Numbered from the stretch's first letter, positions 16,793 through 25,314 are shown. The stretch: DNA of 64,000 nucleotides from Nostoc sp. LPT (GCF_017115165.1 NZ_JABXKF010000048.1:1-64000), one strand, 5' to 3'. Program-made: numbers and translations. Notes: generated by a model not told the origin, from the sequence alone.

Positions 16793-17377
16793 TTACGCTG
16801 AAACTCTTGCTAGGGTCGTATATTGATTGCCATATCCAATTACCAGTTCTGCACGCCCTCTTGTGCCGATGATGCGATCTGTTTCAGCAGCAGTATTTAA
16901 TTTGGCGTAGAAAGCTGTAATTGTACCTGCCAGATTAGGTGTAGCACCCTCTTGAACGAATGGAACTTGGTGATGAGATTGTCCATTTTTCACATCATAG
17001 AATTTTACCCATCGTCCGTGCATCTCATTGGCAGGAACTACAACGGCTGTATCGTCTCCATAATACCAGCGAACTTTTACGATCGGAATTTTACTGCCTC
17101 TTGTAATTTCTACAATTGTCGAATTAGCTGGAGGTACTGTTACCAATCCAGCAGCAGCAGCCCCACCCCATAAAGTTAAAGTGCCGTTAGCAACTTTCAA
17201 TTTTAAAAAGCGAGTAGGTTCTAAAGGATCACGATAATAGACTTGTGTGTAATCTACATCAAGTTTAGGAGTGTAAGCTTTGGGGTTAGCTGCACGATGT
17301 GCCATTCTTGCCGCCGCTTGAGAGCGTTTAATCTTTGCTAATTCTTCTAGTTCAACGGCACTTTTCCGGCGAGACAT
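16793..17377 (-). CDS. Hypothetical protein of element 1 (194 residues)
   Basis: Not recognised. The N-terminal ~35 residues are basic and helical (MSRRKSAVELEELAKIKRSQ, AAARMAHRAANP). The rest is beta-rich (VYYRDPLEPTRFLKLKVANG, IPIVKVRWYYGDDTAVVVPA, RGRAELVIGYGNQY) with a central AAAAGLVTVPPANS segment. First of a two-gene minus-strand operon with the 123-residue gene. No transmembrane helix. A tail- or capsid-like protein is conceivable but unsupported. Confidence 0.6.
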   Translation of the reverse strand: MSRRKSAVELEELAKIKRSQAAARMAHRAANPKAYTPKLDVDYTQVYYRDPLEPTRFLKLKVANGTLTLWGGAAAAGLVTVPPANSTIVEITRGSKIPIVKVRWYYGDDTAVVVPANEMHGRWVKFYDVKNGQSHHQVPFVQEGATPNLAGTITAFYAKLNTAAETDRIIGTRGRAELVIGYGNQYTTLARVSA

Positions 17378-17503
17378 AGTTTTTAACCCTGGTTTTTACT
17401 TTTCAACCATAGCCTCGGTTTTGGGCTTTCTTTTTTCGCGGAAACCTTATAGGTTTCCTACAGTTTTTTAATTTGTTTAAATTACTAGGCAGTAGTTAAA
17501 ATT

Positions 17504-17728
17504 TTAAGCAACTGTGGGTAGTCGAGAATGCAGCAACTCATTACTGCGTTGCATCTTGATGCAGACTGTACAGCAATTCTCGCCAGCATCAAATTTTTGC
17601 AACGGTAGAGCGTGAGTAGCGCGAATCTTCCGACCGCACAAAGTAAACCAAGTTTGCGATCGCGGATTTTCACTATCCATTAGGTGCAGCACTCCGTTTT
17701 CGCTTATCTGCCTTCCCAGTACTTCCAT
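17504..17728 (-). CDS. Small cysteine-rich (zinc-ribbon-like) hypothetical protein
   Basis: About 74 residues from ATG 17728 (GTG 17743 would add five). It contains HLMDS, then TLCGRKIRA and GENCCTVCIKM, an H/C...C...CxxC arrangement that could bind one zinc ion. Short proteins of this layout are common in cyanobacterial phages and plasmids; I do not know the family name. It is minus strand, upstream of the two-gene operon but separated from it by about 125 bp. Confidence 0.5.
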   Translation of the reverse strand: MEVLGRQISENGVLHLMDSENPRSQTWFTLCGRKIRATHALPLQKFDAGENCCTVCIKMQRSNELLHSRLPTVA

Positions 17729-18052
17729 GCCAAATACACTCACGTTTCACACAAGTGTATAAACTTTGACAGATGTACTGCAAGTTTTGACAAAAATTTA
17801 CCGGACAACATATGTTATCCGGCTGCAAATTTTGACGAATTACGCACCACAGTTACATCTCCTATCGACGGTTAAGGCTCGATTACTAATTCTGCTGGGC
17901 ATACTCCAGTAAGCCACAAGTTGCAAATCAAATTACCATTTCACTGGGGTTTTGCATGTTTAAATCACAAGTTTTAAGACAAAAACAAGCCACAGAAAAC
18001 GCAGACTTGCAAAACCATTGTGGTATAGGGCTTTTAGGCTTCAGCCTAGCGT
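17729..18052. promoter_or_regulatory. Right-end region of element 1 with repeats and palindromes
   Basis: No gene. It holds CTGCAAGTTTTGAC (17779) and CTGCAAATTTTGAC (17823) as direct repeats around a near-perfect palindrome CCGGACAACATATGTTATCCGG (17801-17822). TAGGCT-TC-AGCCTA (18035-18048) lies five bases before the right recombination core. The last is placed where a recombinase or accessory factor could bind. Confidence 0.5.
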
Positions 18053-18060
18053 ATACCCTG
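18053..18060 (+). repeat. Right recombination core ATACCCTG of element 1
   Basis: Direct repeat of 9852-9859, followed immediately by the resumed NifD coding sequence. Confidence 0.85.
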
Positions 18061-18547
18061 GCTTGAGTATAATTTCTTTGGCCCCACCAAGATTGCTGAA
18101 TCTTTACGGGAAATCGCTTCTAAGTTTGACGAGACAATCCAAGCAAACGCTGAGAAGATTATCGCCAAGTATCAGCCCACAATGGATGTGATTCTTGGCA
18201 AGTATCGCCCCCGCTTAGAAGGTAAGACCGTTGCCATCATGGTTGGTGGTCTACGTCCTCGCCACGTTGTCCCAGCTTTCCAAGACTTGGGCATGAAGAT
18301 GATTGGTACAGGTTATGAGTTCGCTCATAACGATGACTACAAACGTACTACTACGATGATCGAAAACGGCACCATCGTTTATGACGACGTTACCGCTTAC
18401 GAATTCGAGGAATTTATCAAAGCGCTCAAGCCCGACCTTGTAGCCTCTGGTGTGAAAGAGAAGTACGTCTTCCAAAAGATGGGTCTTCCTTTCCGTCAAA
18501 TGCACTCTTGGGATTACTCCGAACCTAGCGATCGCTCTTACAATTGA
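18061..18547 (+). CDS. nifD: NifD, part 2 of 3 (between element 1 and element 2)
   Basis: Continues NifD from [14 protein letters not shown] through [20 protein letters not shown] and [20 protein letters not shown] to RQMHSWDYS. FeMo-co ligand His442 of A. vinelandii corresponds to H449 of the joined protein in MHSWDYS. NifD sequence ends in the 11-bp core at 18511-18521; the frame then reads eight unrelated residues into element 2 and stops at 18547. Contribution to the joined gene is 18061-18521 (461 nt). ATG 18182 is internal, not a real start. There is no promoter or independent start, so this part is silent until both elements leave. Confidence 0.95.
18511..18521 (+). repeat. Left XisA core GGATTACTCCG of element 2
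   Basis: Identical to 42773-42783; encodes W-D-Y-S of NifD. Confidence 0.95.
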
Positions 18548-18664
18548 TATAATGCAAGGTTTTTTAGCAGCGGTAGAAAAAAGAGCCTATTTCTAGCCTA
18601 AATGCAAGTTGCAGGGTTATTTAGGAACAATCTTTTTTGATGCTTTAGACAGTATAACTCTTAT

Positions 18665-18757
18665 GGGCGTTGCTGAATTCTGGGATGATTTCGACCTATT
18701 TTGAACGAGTTATTAATAGTTTCAGCCGCTAATTCATCCCGCATTTATGCAACGCCC
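18665..18757. mobile_element. 93-bp MITE, copy 1
   Basis: GGGCGTTGC ... GCAACGCCC ends, flanked by TCTTAT on both sides (18659-18664, 18758-18763) as target duplication. Nearly identical in reverse orientation to 21399-21490. The rest of 18548-18860 is AT-rich and empty. Confidence 0.8.
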
Positions 18758-18860
18758 TCTTATGGAGTATGATTTTTAGATTTTGCTTGCATTTTGCTCA
18801 AAGAAAAACTGTAAAATGAAAGACTATTTTAAATGATGATTTTTTAGATTAAAAATAGCC

Positions 18861-19412
18861 CTACAATTTATCATGCATAGAACTTTTCCTTGTACACCTT
18901 TGGTAAAGGCAAGCAGCAGAAATGAACCAAAGCCACCAGAATCTTAGCAGGAAAAGATCATAAGTTAATCTTGGTGTTCTTAAATCAGCAAAAGTTTGCT
19001 TAAAGCTGCTAACAAACAAAATATAGATTGCAAAAATCGCAACAATTGGCAAAGTCGACAACACAAGTATTCCAAAATCTCGAATAACTAAGGATCTAAA
19101 TTTTGGCAGAATAAGCCATTGTGGTGGATTTGACCACAGAAACTTGACCAAAAGCGCATATACTCTTGTCAAAATCAAAAACCAGATGAGAGCTAACAGC
19201 AATGCAATAGCAGCAACGGCAAAGAAAAAAATTAGACCATTGTTACTTGCGTTACCTGTGACGGCTATAAGACCGCCTACAAGTGAATAGCGCCAGAATT
19301 CAAATGCCAAAACTACGGTTGCACCGAAGTAGGCTGGTATTGCTAACCTAATAGCCATCATCCACGACTTTGAATAAGGTAGCCAAGCAGGAAACCAACT
19401 TTTATTGCTCAT
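18861..19412 (-). CDS. Hypothetical membrane protein
   Basis: 183 residues with four likely membrane helices (about 20-45 AIRLAIPAYFGATVVLAF, 62-90 FFFAVAAIALLLALIWFLIL, 112-135 FGILVLSTLPIVAIFAIYIL, 155-170 FLLRFWWLWFISAACLY) and a basic C-terminus. No catalytic motif is visible and I do not recognise the family. ATG 19412 is preceded by no obvious ribosome site. Stands alone on the minus strand. Confidence 0.6.
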   Translation of the reverse strand: MSNKSWFPAWLPYSKSWMMAIRLAIPAYFGATVVLAFEFWRYSLVGGLIAVTGNASNNGLIFFFAVAAIALLLALIWFLILTRVYALLVKFLWSNPPQWLILPKFRSLVIRDFGILVLSTLPIVAIFAIYILFVSSFKQTFADLRTPRLTYDLFLLRFWWLWFISAACLYQRCTRKSSMHDKL

Positions 19413-19891
19413 AAACTAAATGTCAGTTTCAAGTCGCGGGTAGAATATCTGCCGAATAAAAGTCATTACAATGGCTGCTCGTGCTTAATTAATTCACTTT
19501 TGATAATAACTAAACTACAGCAGAACTCATAATAGTATAAATACAGAGTAAATATTTAAGTTGTAGTCGGACAGCTTTAAAGCCTCACATGAACTACAGT
19601 AATTTTATGAAATCTACAAGAAGTTGCCCGTTGTAGCGATCGCCTTCACTTAACAATATTAAGATTGAAGAATGGGGGTGTAATTAGCAAAAGCGAGAAT
19701 AATTCATCTAGGGTATGTCAAATCTAAATTTGCTTTAACGGCTAGCGTTATCGGCTGCAATAGGACTCCGATTTGATTTTTGAAAAATACTGAGACTGAA
19801 AAGCCTGTTTTATCAAGGTTTCATCTGAAATCTTGTTCAGAAATCAGATAGGATTCCTAAAGAATCTAGAACGAAGCAGAAAGATCATCGG
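19413..19891. other. Non-coding stretch, no supported feature
   Basis: About 480 bp between two minus-strand genes, AT-rich, with one HIP1-like GCGATCGCC. I see no gene, repeat array or clear promoter. Confidence 0.5.
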
Positions 19892-20425
19892 TCAGTCCAA
19901 TCCACGCGGTTGTTTAATTGCTGACTGGTTACTATCCAAGGCATTAATCTCGGTACGCAACTGAATGTACTCGCGCCCTCTCTGGGTAATCTCAAAAAAG
20001 GCGCAAACATTTCGCTCTTTACCATCATCCTGCAATAGACTTCGGACACCCCCTTCACCTATCTGCTTGATAAAGCCAAGTGCTCTCAACTTCCGCAACT
20101 CAGTAGCAAAGAAGGATGAGGTTTTGTTAGCTTTCACCAAAAAAGGTGTTTTCTTGGCAATCTTTTCTAGATGATCTTGTTCAGGAGCAGTTAGAAAGTT
20201 TCCTATCAAGAATTTTATTGCGTCAAGTTCTCTAGCTTGCCTAGCTTGTTCGGCCTTAATCTCCTGAAATTCAAATTTCAAGCCACCTGGCAACTCGGCA
20301 CGACGTAAAACTGATGCTAACCAAGGTAACAGGGCTATACCCAAGAGAACTAATGCAACGTTATCTAGCTTAAAAGGTGTAGCAATATGGAGTAAGGCAG
20401 TTCCTAAAGCTACTGTCGATACCAA
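19892..20425 (-). CDS. Hypothetical membrane-anchored protein with winged-helix-like C-terminus
   Basis: 177 residues. Two hydrophobic helices at the N-terminus (about 1-15 and 22-40 NVALVLLGIALLPWLASVL) are followed by a coiled segment (FEFQEIKAEQARQARELDAI) and then a domain (about 95-165: FFATELRKLRALGFIKQIGE, then FFEITQRGREYIQLR) with the pattern of a winged helix that decides between short and long linkers. This layout occurs in cyanobacterial proteins of unknown function. GTG/ATG choice is uncertain. Confidence 0.6.
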   Translation of the reverse strand: MVSTVALGTALLHIATPFKLDNVALVLLGIALLPWLASVLRRAELPGGLKFEFQEIKAEQARQARELDAIKFLIGNFLTAPEQDHLEKIAKKTPFLVKANKTSSFFATELRKLRALGFIKQIGEGGVRSLLQDDGKERNVCAFFEITQRGREYIQLRTEINALDSNQSAIKQPRGLD

Positions 20426-20816
20426 TATTTTGGCAAAAGCATCTTTCTGGTTGAGGTGACAAGAATATCCTCACTTCATAGAAATAGAAAACTGAAACTA
20501 ACAATTCAACTAAACCTTACGCTGAAACCTACTACTATGTCCATGATTGTGTGTGAAATGCACGAGAAGTAGACCGTTGTTGCGATCACCTTTAAAGATT
20601 ATCTGTGAGATGGACAAGAAGTAGACTGTTGTGGCGATCGCCCTCATTCGACAATAAACTAGGCAATCGCATTAAACTAATTTACGAGATAGTGCGATCG
20701 CAGTAAAAGAAGTAGGCTGTTGTTGCGATGTCTGCGACGGGCTACGCCTACGCTTTGTTGCACCGCGATGTGAAGCTGTTTTAGACTTAAAAAGATGCTA
20801 TGCAGTTTATAATCAC
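20426..20816. repeat. Repeat-rich spacer
   Basis: Three imperfect copies of a unit around GAAGTAGRCYGTTGTTGCGAT (near 20564, 20611, 20708), several GCGATCGC sites, and a GATGTCTGCGACGGGCTACG dispersed repeat at about 20727-20753, also seen near 57574 and 58378. No gene. Confidence 0.6.
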
Positions 20817-21068
20817 ATGAGCTATCACGATATTATTACAATTAAGCCGGACAAGCGAGGTGGTAAACCTTGCATTCGACGGATGCGAATCACCGTGTAC
20901 GATGTTCTAGGCTGGTTGGCAGCTAGTATGTCTCATGGGGAGATATTAGACGACTTCCCTGAATTAACAGAAGAAGACATTAGGGCAAGTCTAGAGTTTG
21001 CTGCTGACCGTGAACATCGTTTAGTTGCTTCTCTACCAGACGCTACGCGGACGGCAGGTGGTGGTTGA
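20817..21068 (+). CDS. DUF433 (VapB-like) antitoxin, altered C-terminus
   Basis: A DUF433 antitoxin: GKPCIRRMRITVYDVLGWLA, then GEILDDFPELTEEDIRASLE. The family pairs with DUF5615 PIN-like toxins, and a broken one follows directly. Normal DUF433 proteins end soon after the EDI.A.L.FAA helix. Here the last nine residues (DATRTAGGG) come from a small dispersed repeat (ACGCTACGCGGACGG) of the same type as in xisI. The DNA-binding core is complete, so it may still bind its operator, but its toxin is dead. Confidence 0.75.
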   Translation: MSYHDIITIKPDKRGGKPCIRRMRITVYDVLGWLAASMSHGEILDDFPELTEEDIRASLEFAADREHRLVASLPDATRTAGGG

Positions 21069-21397
21069 AGCTGCTTTTTGATCAAAATTTGAGTCGCAAG
21101 CTAGTAACTCAATTAGCAGATGTTTTCCCTGATTCCAGTCATGTTCAGTTTCATGGACTGGAAGTGAAGACTGATACTGCAATATGAGAATTTGCTAAAA
21201 CCAATGACTTTTGCATCGTAACTCAAGATGTAGACTTTGCCGAAAGAAGCCATTTGTACGGTTCTCCACCTAAAGTTGTATAGCTACGCTGCAAAAATGC
21301 ACCAACAAAACAAGTTGAATCTCTACTTCGTTCTGAGGTGGAGGTAATTCAGGAGCTACTCAATAATCCAATTCTGCATTGCCTAGAATTGTACTAA
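21065..21397 (+). pseudogene. DUF5615 PIN-like toxin with two in-frame stops
   Basis: A full-length match to the DUF5615 toxin family (KLLFDQNLSRKLVTQLADVF, DSSHVQFHGLE, FCIVTQDVDFAERS, GSPPKVV). It is interrupted by TGA at 21185-21187 and TAG at 21281-21283. Both stops sit where the family has Trp (I-W-E-F-A and V-V-W-I/L-R), so each needs only a G-to-A change from TGG. The original ATG seems replaced by TTG next to the inserted repeat. A 92-bp MITE is inserted two bases after the final stop. It pairs with the DUF433 gene upstream. Confidence 0.8.
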
Positions 21398-21398
21398 A

Positions 21399-21490
21399 GG
21401 GCGTTGCATAAATGCGGGATGAATTAGCGGCTGAAACTATTAATAACTCGTTCAAAATAGGTCGAAATCATCCCAGAATTCAGCAACGCC
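21399..21490. mobile_element. 92-bp MITE, copy 2 (reverse orientation)
   Basis: Begins GGGCGTTGCATAAATGCGGG and ends CAGCAACGCC; flanked by TACTAAA at 21392-21398 and 21491-21497. Reverse complement of the element at 18665-18757. Confidence 0.8.
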
Positions 21491-21586
21491 TACTAAAGCT
21501 TTGCTTTTAGGAGATTGTCTGTGAAATGCATAAGAAGTAACCCGTCATACGAAAAAGTAGATTCATCCACTTGCAAGAACAAAGTG

Positions 21587-22195
21587 TTACACAAATTCAC
21601 TACTGAATTTCTGAACTATTGTCTGTACAATTGCCAAAATAGCTTCTACGTTATCCAAGTAATATCTTTGCTTATCAAGCAAAGCCACTTTTTGCGAAAG
21701 TTGAAGAAACTGCCATACTTCTCCTGTTGTCACGCATCCATACACAGGTATTTCTGTTTGTCCAGATGAACGATTGAATAAATCCGCCGCTACCATTTGC
21801 GCGATGCACTGTCCTAATCCAGCTTCAACATCATTTTTCTTCGCTTCCACAACAGTGAGAATTGGCGATCGCAATGGTGGTAAAGGTGGAGCTATTGCTA
21901 AAATAAAATCACATTCCCCAATCAAGCCCTGTGCAGGATCAACGTCAAGTCTTTGTCCAGAGAAAATAGCCAAGCTATTTTGGCTGAGATCACGACAGGC
22001 TAGTAAAATCGGTACAATAATAAATTCGCTCCGAGCTTTTTCACTAATCAGAGCTAATTGGGTTCGCTTTCCTAAAGTTTCATTTAACCAAGAAGGAATA
22101 GAAAGAGGTACAAGCCTGGGAAATAAATCTGCTTCTTGGGTGGTGATTCCCAAAACAGCCGCAGCTTTTTCTAGAGTAAAATCGCTATACGCCAT
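21587..22195 (-). CDS. PD-(D/E)XK-like hypothetical protein, paralogue of 38558 gene
   Basis: 202 residues. The core GECDFILAIAPP (about 93-104) ... LTVVEAKKNDVEAGLGQCIA (about 113-132) ... QMVAADLFN fits a nuclease-type D...ExK active site and is shared with the plus-strand paralogue at 38558-39160 (ICDFLLSRSP, VIVEAKKADLRTGFGQCIAE). Both have the ISEKARSE motif near residue 50. Family function is unknown; restriction-like or toxin-like activity is a guess. Normal, intact frame. Confidence 0.75.
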   Translation of the reverse strand: MAYSDFTLEKAAAVLGITTQEADLFPRLVPLSIPSWLNETLGKRTQLALISEKARSEFIIVPILLACRDLSQNSLAIFSGQRLDVDPAQGLIGECDFILAIAPPLPPLRSPILTVVEAKKNDVEAGLGQCIAQMVAADLFNRSSGQTEIPVYGCVTTGEVWQFLQLSQKVALLDKQRYYLDNVEAILAIVQTIVQKFSSEFV

Positions 22196-22579
22196 AGTTT
22201 TGAACTGCTTTGAGTATATGACGTTTTTAATAAAAGGGAATTACTTCTATTTTACCCCTGTTGTAGAGATGTCTAAGGATTCTGTGTGAAATGCTCCCGA
22301 AGTAGTCCGTCGTATGGATGTCTACAACGAGCTATGACGCTCCTGCGTCGCTAACGCTACGCTATCGGTGTCTCCCCAACTTGACAACATACCACTGCCT
22401 ATTTAGAGATGATGTGTGCGATGCATCCCAGGTAATGTAATTGACTAATTTTTGACAGCACTACCCAGAATCCAAAATAGCTTAGAGAGGAGCTATAGGC
22501 GATCGCAACACCTATAGATAACGTTTGCACAAACCTTTCGGCTTCTTGCCATATTCAAGCATTAGCCAGAAGTTGCAGA
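22196..22579. repeat. Spacer with dispersed repeats
   Basis: Includes GATGTCTACAACGAGCTATG followed by GACGCTCC-TGC-GTCGCTAACG palindromic repeat (about 22317-22370) typical of Nostoc intergenic DNA. No gene seen. Confidence 0.5.
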
Positions 22580-23503
22580 TCAATACACTTGAGGGACAAA
22601 GAACTGCTCATTGCGGGGGGCGCGAACATAATTCTCAGCCACAGGTCTAGACGGAAGCTCTAAGGGAGGAGGTGTCATATCTTCGTAAGGAACTTTGCTC
22701 AACAAATGATGAATGCAGTTAAGCCGCGCACGTTTTTTATTATCCGCTTCAATCGTAAACCAGGGGGCTTCTGGAATATTCGTGTACGCAAACATGGTAT
22801 CTTTTGCTTTGGAGAATTCTACCCAGCGATTACGTGATTCCAAATCCATTGGGCTGAGTTTCCAACGCCTTGCTGGATCGTGACTGCGAGAGAGAAAGCG
22901 TTCCTCTTGCTCTTCATCGCTGACGGAGAACCAGTACTTGATTAAAACAATGCCTGAACGTACTAGCATTCGCTCAAATTCAGGGCAAGATTGCATGAAT
23001 TCTTGATATTCTGCTTCAGTACAAAAACCCATCACCCGTTCAACTCCGGCTCGGTTGTACCAACTGCGATCAAAGAGGACAATTTCGCCTGCTGTAGGAA
23101 GATGTTGCACATATCGTTGAAAATACCACTGAGTTTTCTCACGATCAGAGGGGGTTCCCAGGGCAACTACACGACAGCCACGAGGATTGAGTGGCTCGGC
23201 AATGCGTTTAATTACTCCTCCTTTGCCGGCAGCATCGCGCCCTTCAAATATTACAACAACCCGATAGCCAACGTGCTTAATCCAGTATTGCATTTTGACT
23301 AACTCAATCTGGAGTTGCTCTAGTTCAGTTTCAAAAGTATTTTTAGGAATTTTCTTGACAAAAGCTTCAGTACTAACTTCAAAAATCTGTTGGGATTTTT
23401 TAGATTTTTTCTTATCTTTTGCTTTTACTTGGCTTTCTATTAAGCCTGTAGCAGGTTGAGCTAGATCATTATTTTGCTGGTTTTTAACTTCATCAATTGA
23501 CAT
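22580..23503 (-). CDS. ppk2: Polyphosphate kinase 2 (PPK2 family)
   Basis: PPK2 transfers phosphate between polyphosphate and nucleoside phosphates. Visible motifs are Walker A in FEGRDAAGKGGVIKRIAEPL (about 94-113), ALGTPSDREKTQWYFQRYV, the Walker B-type VLFDRSWYNRAGVERVMGF, lid-loop residues in EEQEERFLSRSHDPARRWKL, and DMEARNRW-like SPMDLESRNRW. The length of 307 residues from ATG 23503 (GGAG 8 nt upstream) is usual for a single-domain PPK2. An ATG at 23533 would add ten residues. A housekeeping-type enzyme carried as element cargo. Confidence 0.93.
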   Translation of the reverse strand: MSIDEVKNQQNNDLAQPATGLIESQVKAKDKKKSKKSQQIFEVSTEAFVKKIPKNTFETELEQLQIELVKMQYWIKHVGYRVVVIFEGRDAAGKGGVIKRIAEPLNPRGCRVVALGTPSDREKTQWYFQRYVQHLPTAGEIVLFDRSWYNRAGVERVMGFCTEAEYQEFMQSCPEFERMLVRSGIVLIKYWFSVSDEEQEERFLSRSHDPARRWKLSPMDLESRNRWVEFSKAKDTMFAYTNIPEAPWFTIEADNKKRARLNCIHHLLSKVPYEDMTPPPLELPSRPVAENYVRAPRNEQFFVPQVY

Positions 23504-24031
23504 CGCAGTGACTCCATGCCATTGAATCGGCATAATTAAAGTTTATCTATCAAGTATATATTTTAATGCGGACTGAGTTTCATTAGGGGTGTAAGGGTGT
23601 AAGGGTGTAAGGTGTTGTCCGGGATTGAAACCCCGGACAACACGGTTGCCTCAAGGGGCAGGGCTTTTGACGATGCGGGTGGTTGGGGCTAGTTCTTCCC
23701 CCCCCTACCACCATGCAACCCCCACACCCGCCCCAACGGGGCTTGGTAAAGATACACCTTTGCAAGTATTACTACACCAAAAAATGAAAATATATTTGAG
23801 CGAGTTCAGCCATTAATGTATTGCCAGACTATTTATTACCGATGTTGGTTAATGGGCTTTGCCTGACTTGTTAACCAATAACCCGCTAAAGCGATCGCAC
23901 TTAATTATTTCAGCTAACGGCAGACAAGCAACTTTTACACGTTGGGTTAGGCGCGATCGCAAACATTTGCTTACAATTCAATTTACCAATGCACAACCTA
24001 ACCCAACACTCAAGCTTTAATAACCAAATCA
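23504..24031. repeat. Repeat-rich spacer between ppk2 and the SPFH gene
   Basis: Three GGGTGTAA units (23588-23611), hairpin GTTGTCCGGG/CCCGGACAAC (23614-23641), and a MITE-like unit with ends GTTGGGTTAGG (23941-23951) and CCTAACCCAAC (23997-24007) that lies just past the SPFH stop and may act as terminator. No gene. Confidence 0.6.
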
Positions 24032-24757
24032 CTACGGATTCATCCGAATCAAGTCTGTTAAAATACTATCCAAACTGCCGTTAACTTGAATCCGATCAAT
24101 CTTCTCTGCAATCCTCTCTAATACTTCCAGTTCTTTTAGACGCAATGCAACGGGGTTATCCTCCATCACTTTGGCAGTGTTTAGCATACTGCAGGTAGCA
24201 GCCGTTTCTTCTCTACGCCTGACTACGTTTGCTTGAGCGGCTTTTTCTGCCTCGACTACCTTGCTCAAGATAGTCTTAATTTCACCAGGTAAAATAATAT
24301 CTTTCACACCTACAGAATCTACTTCAATTCCATAGTCTGCGGCTTTCTGGCGAATGTATTCAGATATACTTCTATCAATTGCACCTTTATCTTCTAATAA
24401 ACCATCTAAATTCCGTTCGCCGACTGCACCACGCAAAGCAAACTGTAATTCTTTGTATAAGAACCCAGAAATATCTGACAGCCCGTTTTTTGCCCTCAAT
24501 GGATCTTGAATGCGGAAGCCAGCAGTCAAGTTCAACCGCAGAGGTACTTTATCTTTAGAGAGGATGTCTTGACCGGATACTTCCATATTTTGTAGTCGCA
24601 GGTCGATGGTTTCGGTTTGAAAAGAGCGGCCAAATAACCACCAAGCGTGTACCCCTGGCGATCGCTGTCCTTGAAACTCTTGATTAATGTATACTAGTCC
24701 AACGTGTTGTGCAGGAACTTGGCAAATATGCAAACAGTTGCGACTGAGCAATTTCAC
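24032..24757 (-). CDS. SPFH/band-7 (slipin-like) protein, N-terminally truncated
   Basis: 241 residues with the slipin pattern: VPAQHVGLVYINQEFQGQRS, PGVHAWW, VSGQDILSKDKVPLRLNLTA, GVKDIILPGEIKTILSKVVE and AEKAAQANVVRRREETAA. SPFH proteins form membrane microdomain scaffolds. Upstream the frame stays open with family-like residues (RFQINETLVK) back to about 24785, where a block of dispersed repeats begins. The real N-terminus, which in this family holds further sequence of roughly 100 residues, has been lost there, and only a GTG at 24757 is available. Probably non-functional or altered. Confidence 0.65.
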   Translation of the reverse strand: MKLLSRNCLHICQVPAQHVGLVYINQEFQGQRSPGVHAWWLFGRSFQTETIDLRLQNMEVSGQDILSKDKVPLRLNLTAGFRIQDPLRAKNGLSDISGFLYKELQFALRGAVGERNLDGLLEDKGAIDRSISEYIRQKAADYGIEVDSVGVKDIILPGEIKTILSKVVEAEKAAQANVVRRREETAATCSMLNTAKVMEDNPVALRLKELEVLERIAEKIDRIQVNGSLDSILTDLIRMNP

Positions 24758-24779
24758 TAGCGTTTCATTGATTTGGAAT

Positions 24780-25014
24780 CGTGAGGCAGTCGCTCAGAGG
24801 GGGTTCCCACGCCACTTGCTCCACTTGGGGAGACCCCATCGCCCTTGGCGTCTCCCCTTGGGAGAAGACCGCAGTGGCTCCCCATGAGGAACTGCCGTTA
24901 GCGCAGCGTTAGCGAACCTGCGTACTCTGTAAGAGTTGCAAGCTACGCGCAGCGTCTCGTAGAGAGCGTCACCCGTTAGCGCAGCGTTAGCAACGCAGGA
25001 GCGTCAGGGGTGGT
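24780..25014. repeat. Dense palindromic repeat block truncating both neighbours
   Basis: Contains GGGGAGACC/GGTCTTCTCCC-type arms, GTTAGCGCAGCGTTAGCGAA twice (near 24895 and 24976), and CTACGCGCAGCGTCTCGTAG. The slipin gene loses its start and the P-loop gene its end at the two edges of this block. Confidence 0.7.
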
Positions 25015-25275
25015 TTATTTACGCCGTGCTGTACTAGTAAAACCCTCTCCTGCCCCAAGTGACTCTATCATTACCCGATCATTGCTTTCAAATACTCGAT
25101 CAATTTCTTCCTCAACAATATCCCATCCATCTCGATCCTTGGCGCCATTCTTCAAATAATCAATCCATATTGGCTCTACAGGAAGAAATTTGATTGCCAT
25201 TTGAGCATTAACCAAGGTTCCAATATGAGTTTTACCTGCTCCTTTTGGGCCAATTAAGATAAATAGTGTTTTCAT
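25015..25275 (-). pseudogene. P-loop NTPase/kinase-like fragment, 3' end lost
   Basis: 86 residues beginning MKTLFILIGPKGAGKTHIGT with a Walker A motif GPKGAGKT (about 9-16), followed by FLPVEPIWIDYLKNGAKDRD and VMIESLGAGEGF. Proteins of this type (small adenylate/shikimate-kinase-like P-loop proteins) are about 160-180 residues. This one ends STARRK inside the repeat block, so the second half is missing. Start ATG 25275 looks genuine. Confidence 0.65.
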
Positions 25276-25314
25276 TGATATTTGCCAAGAAGTTTGAGCA
25301 ATTATTCTTGGGCT

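Larger units (their letters stand above)
9852..18060 (+). mobile_element. nifD element 1: 8.2-kb site-specific excision element
   Basis: Bounded by direct repeats of ATACCCTG (9852-9859 and 18053-18060); recombination would release 8,201 bp and leave one core. It carries an XisA-like tyrosine recombinase 111 bp inside the left end, two KilA-N genes, two small RHH genes, a coiled-coil gene, several unknown genes and two repeat arrays. The reconstructed nifD reading frame is exact, which strongly supports the boundaries. The insertion point is not the classic GGATTACTCCG site. Confidence 0.9.
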
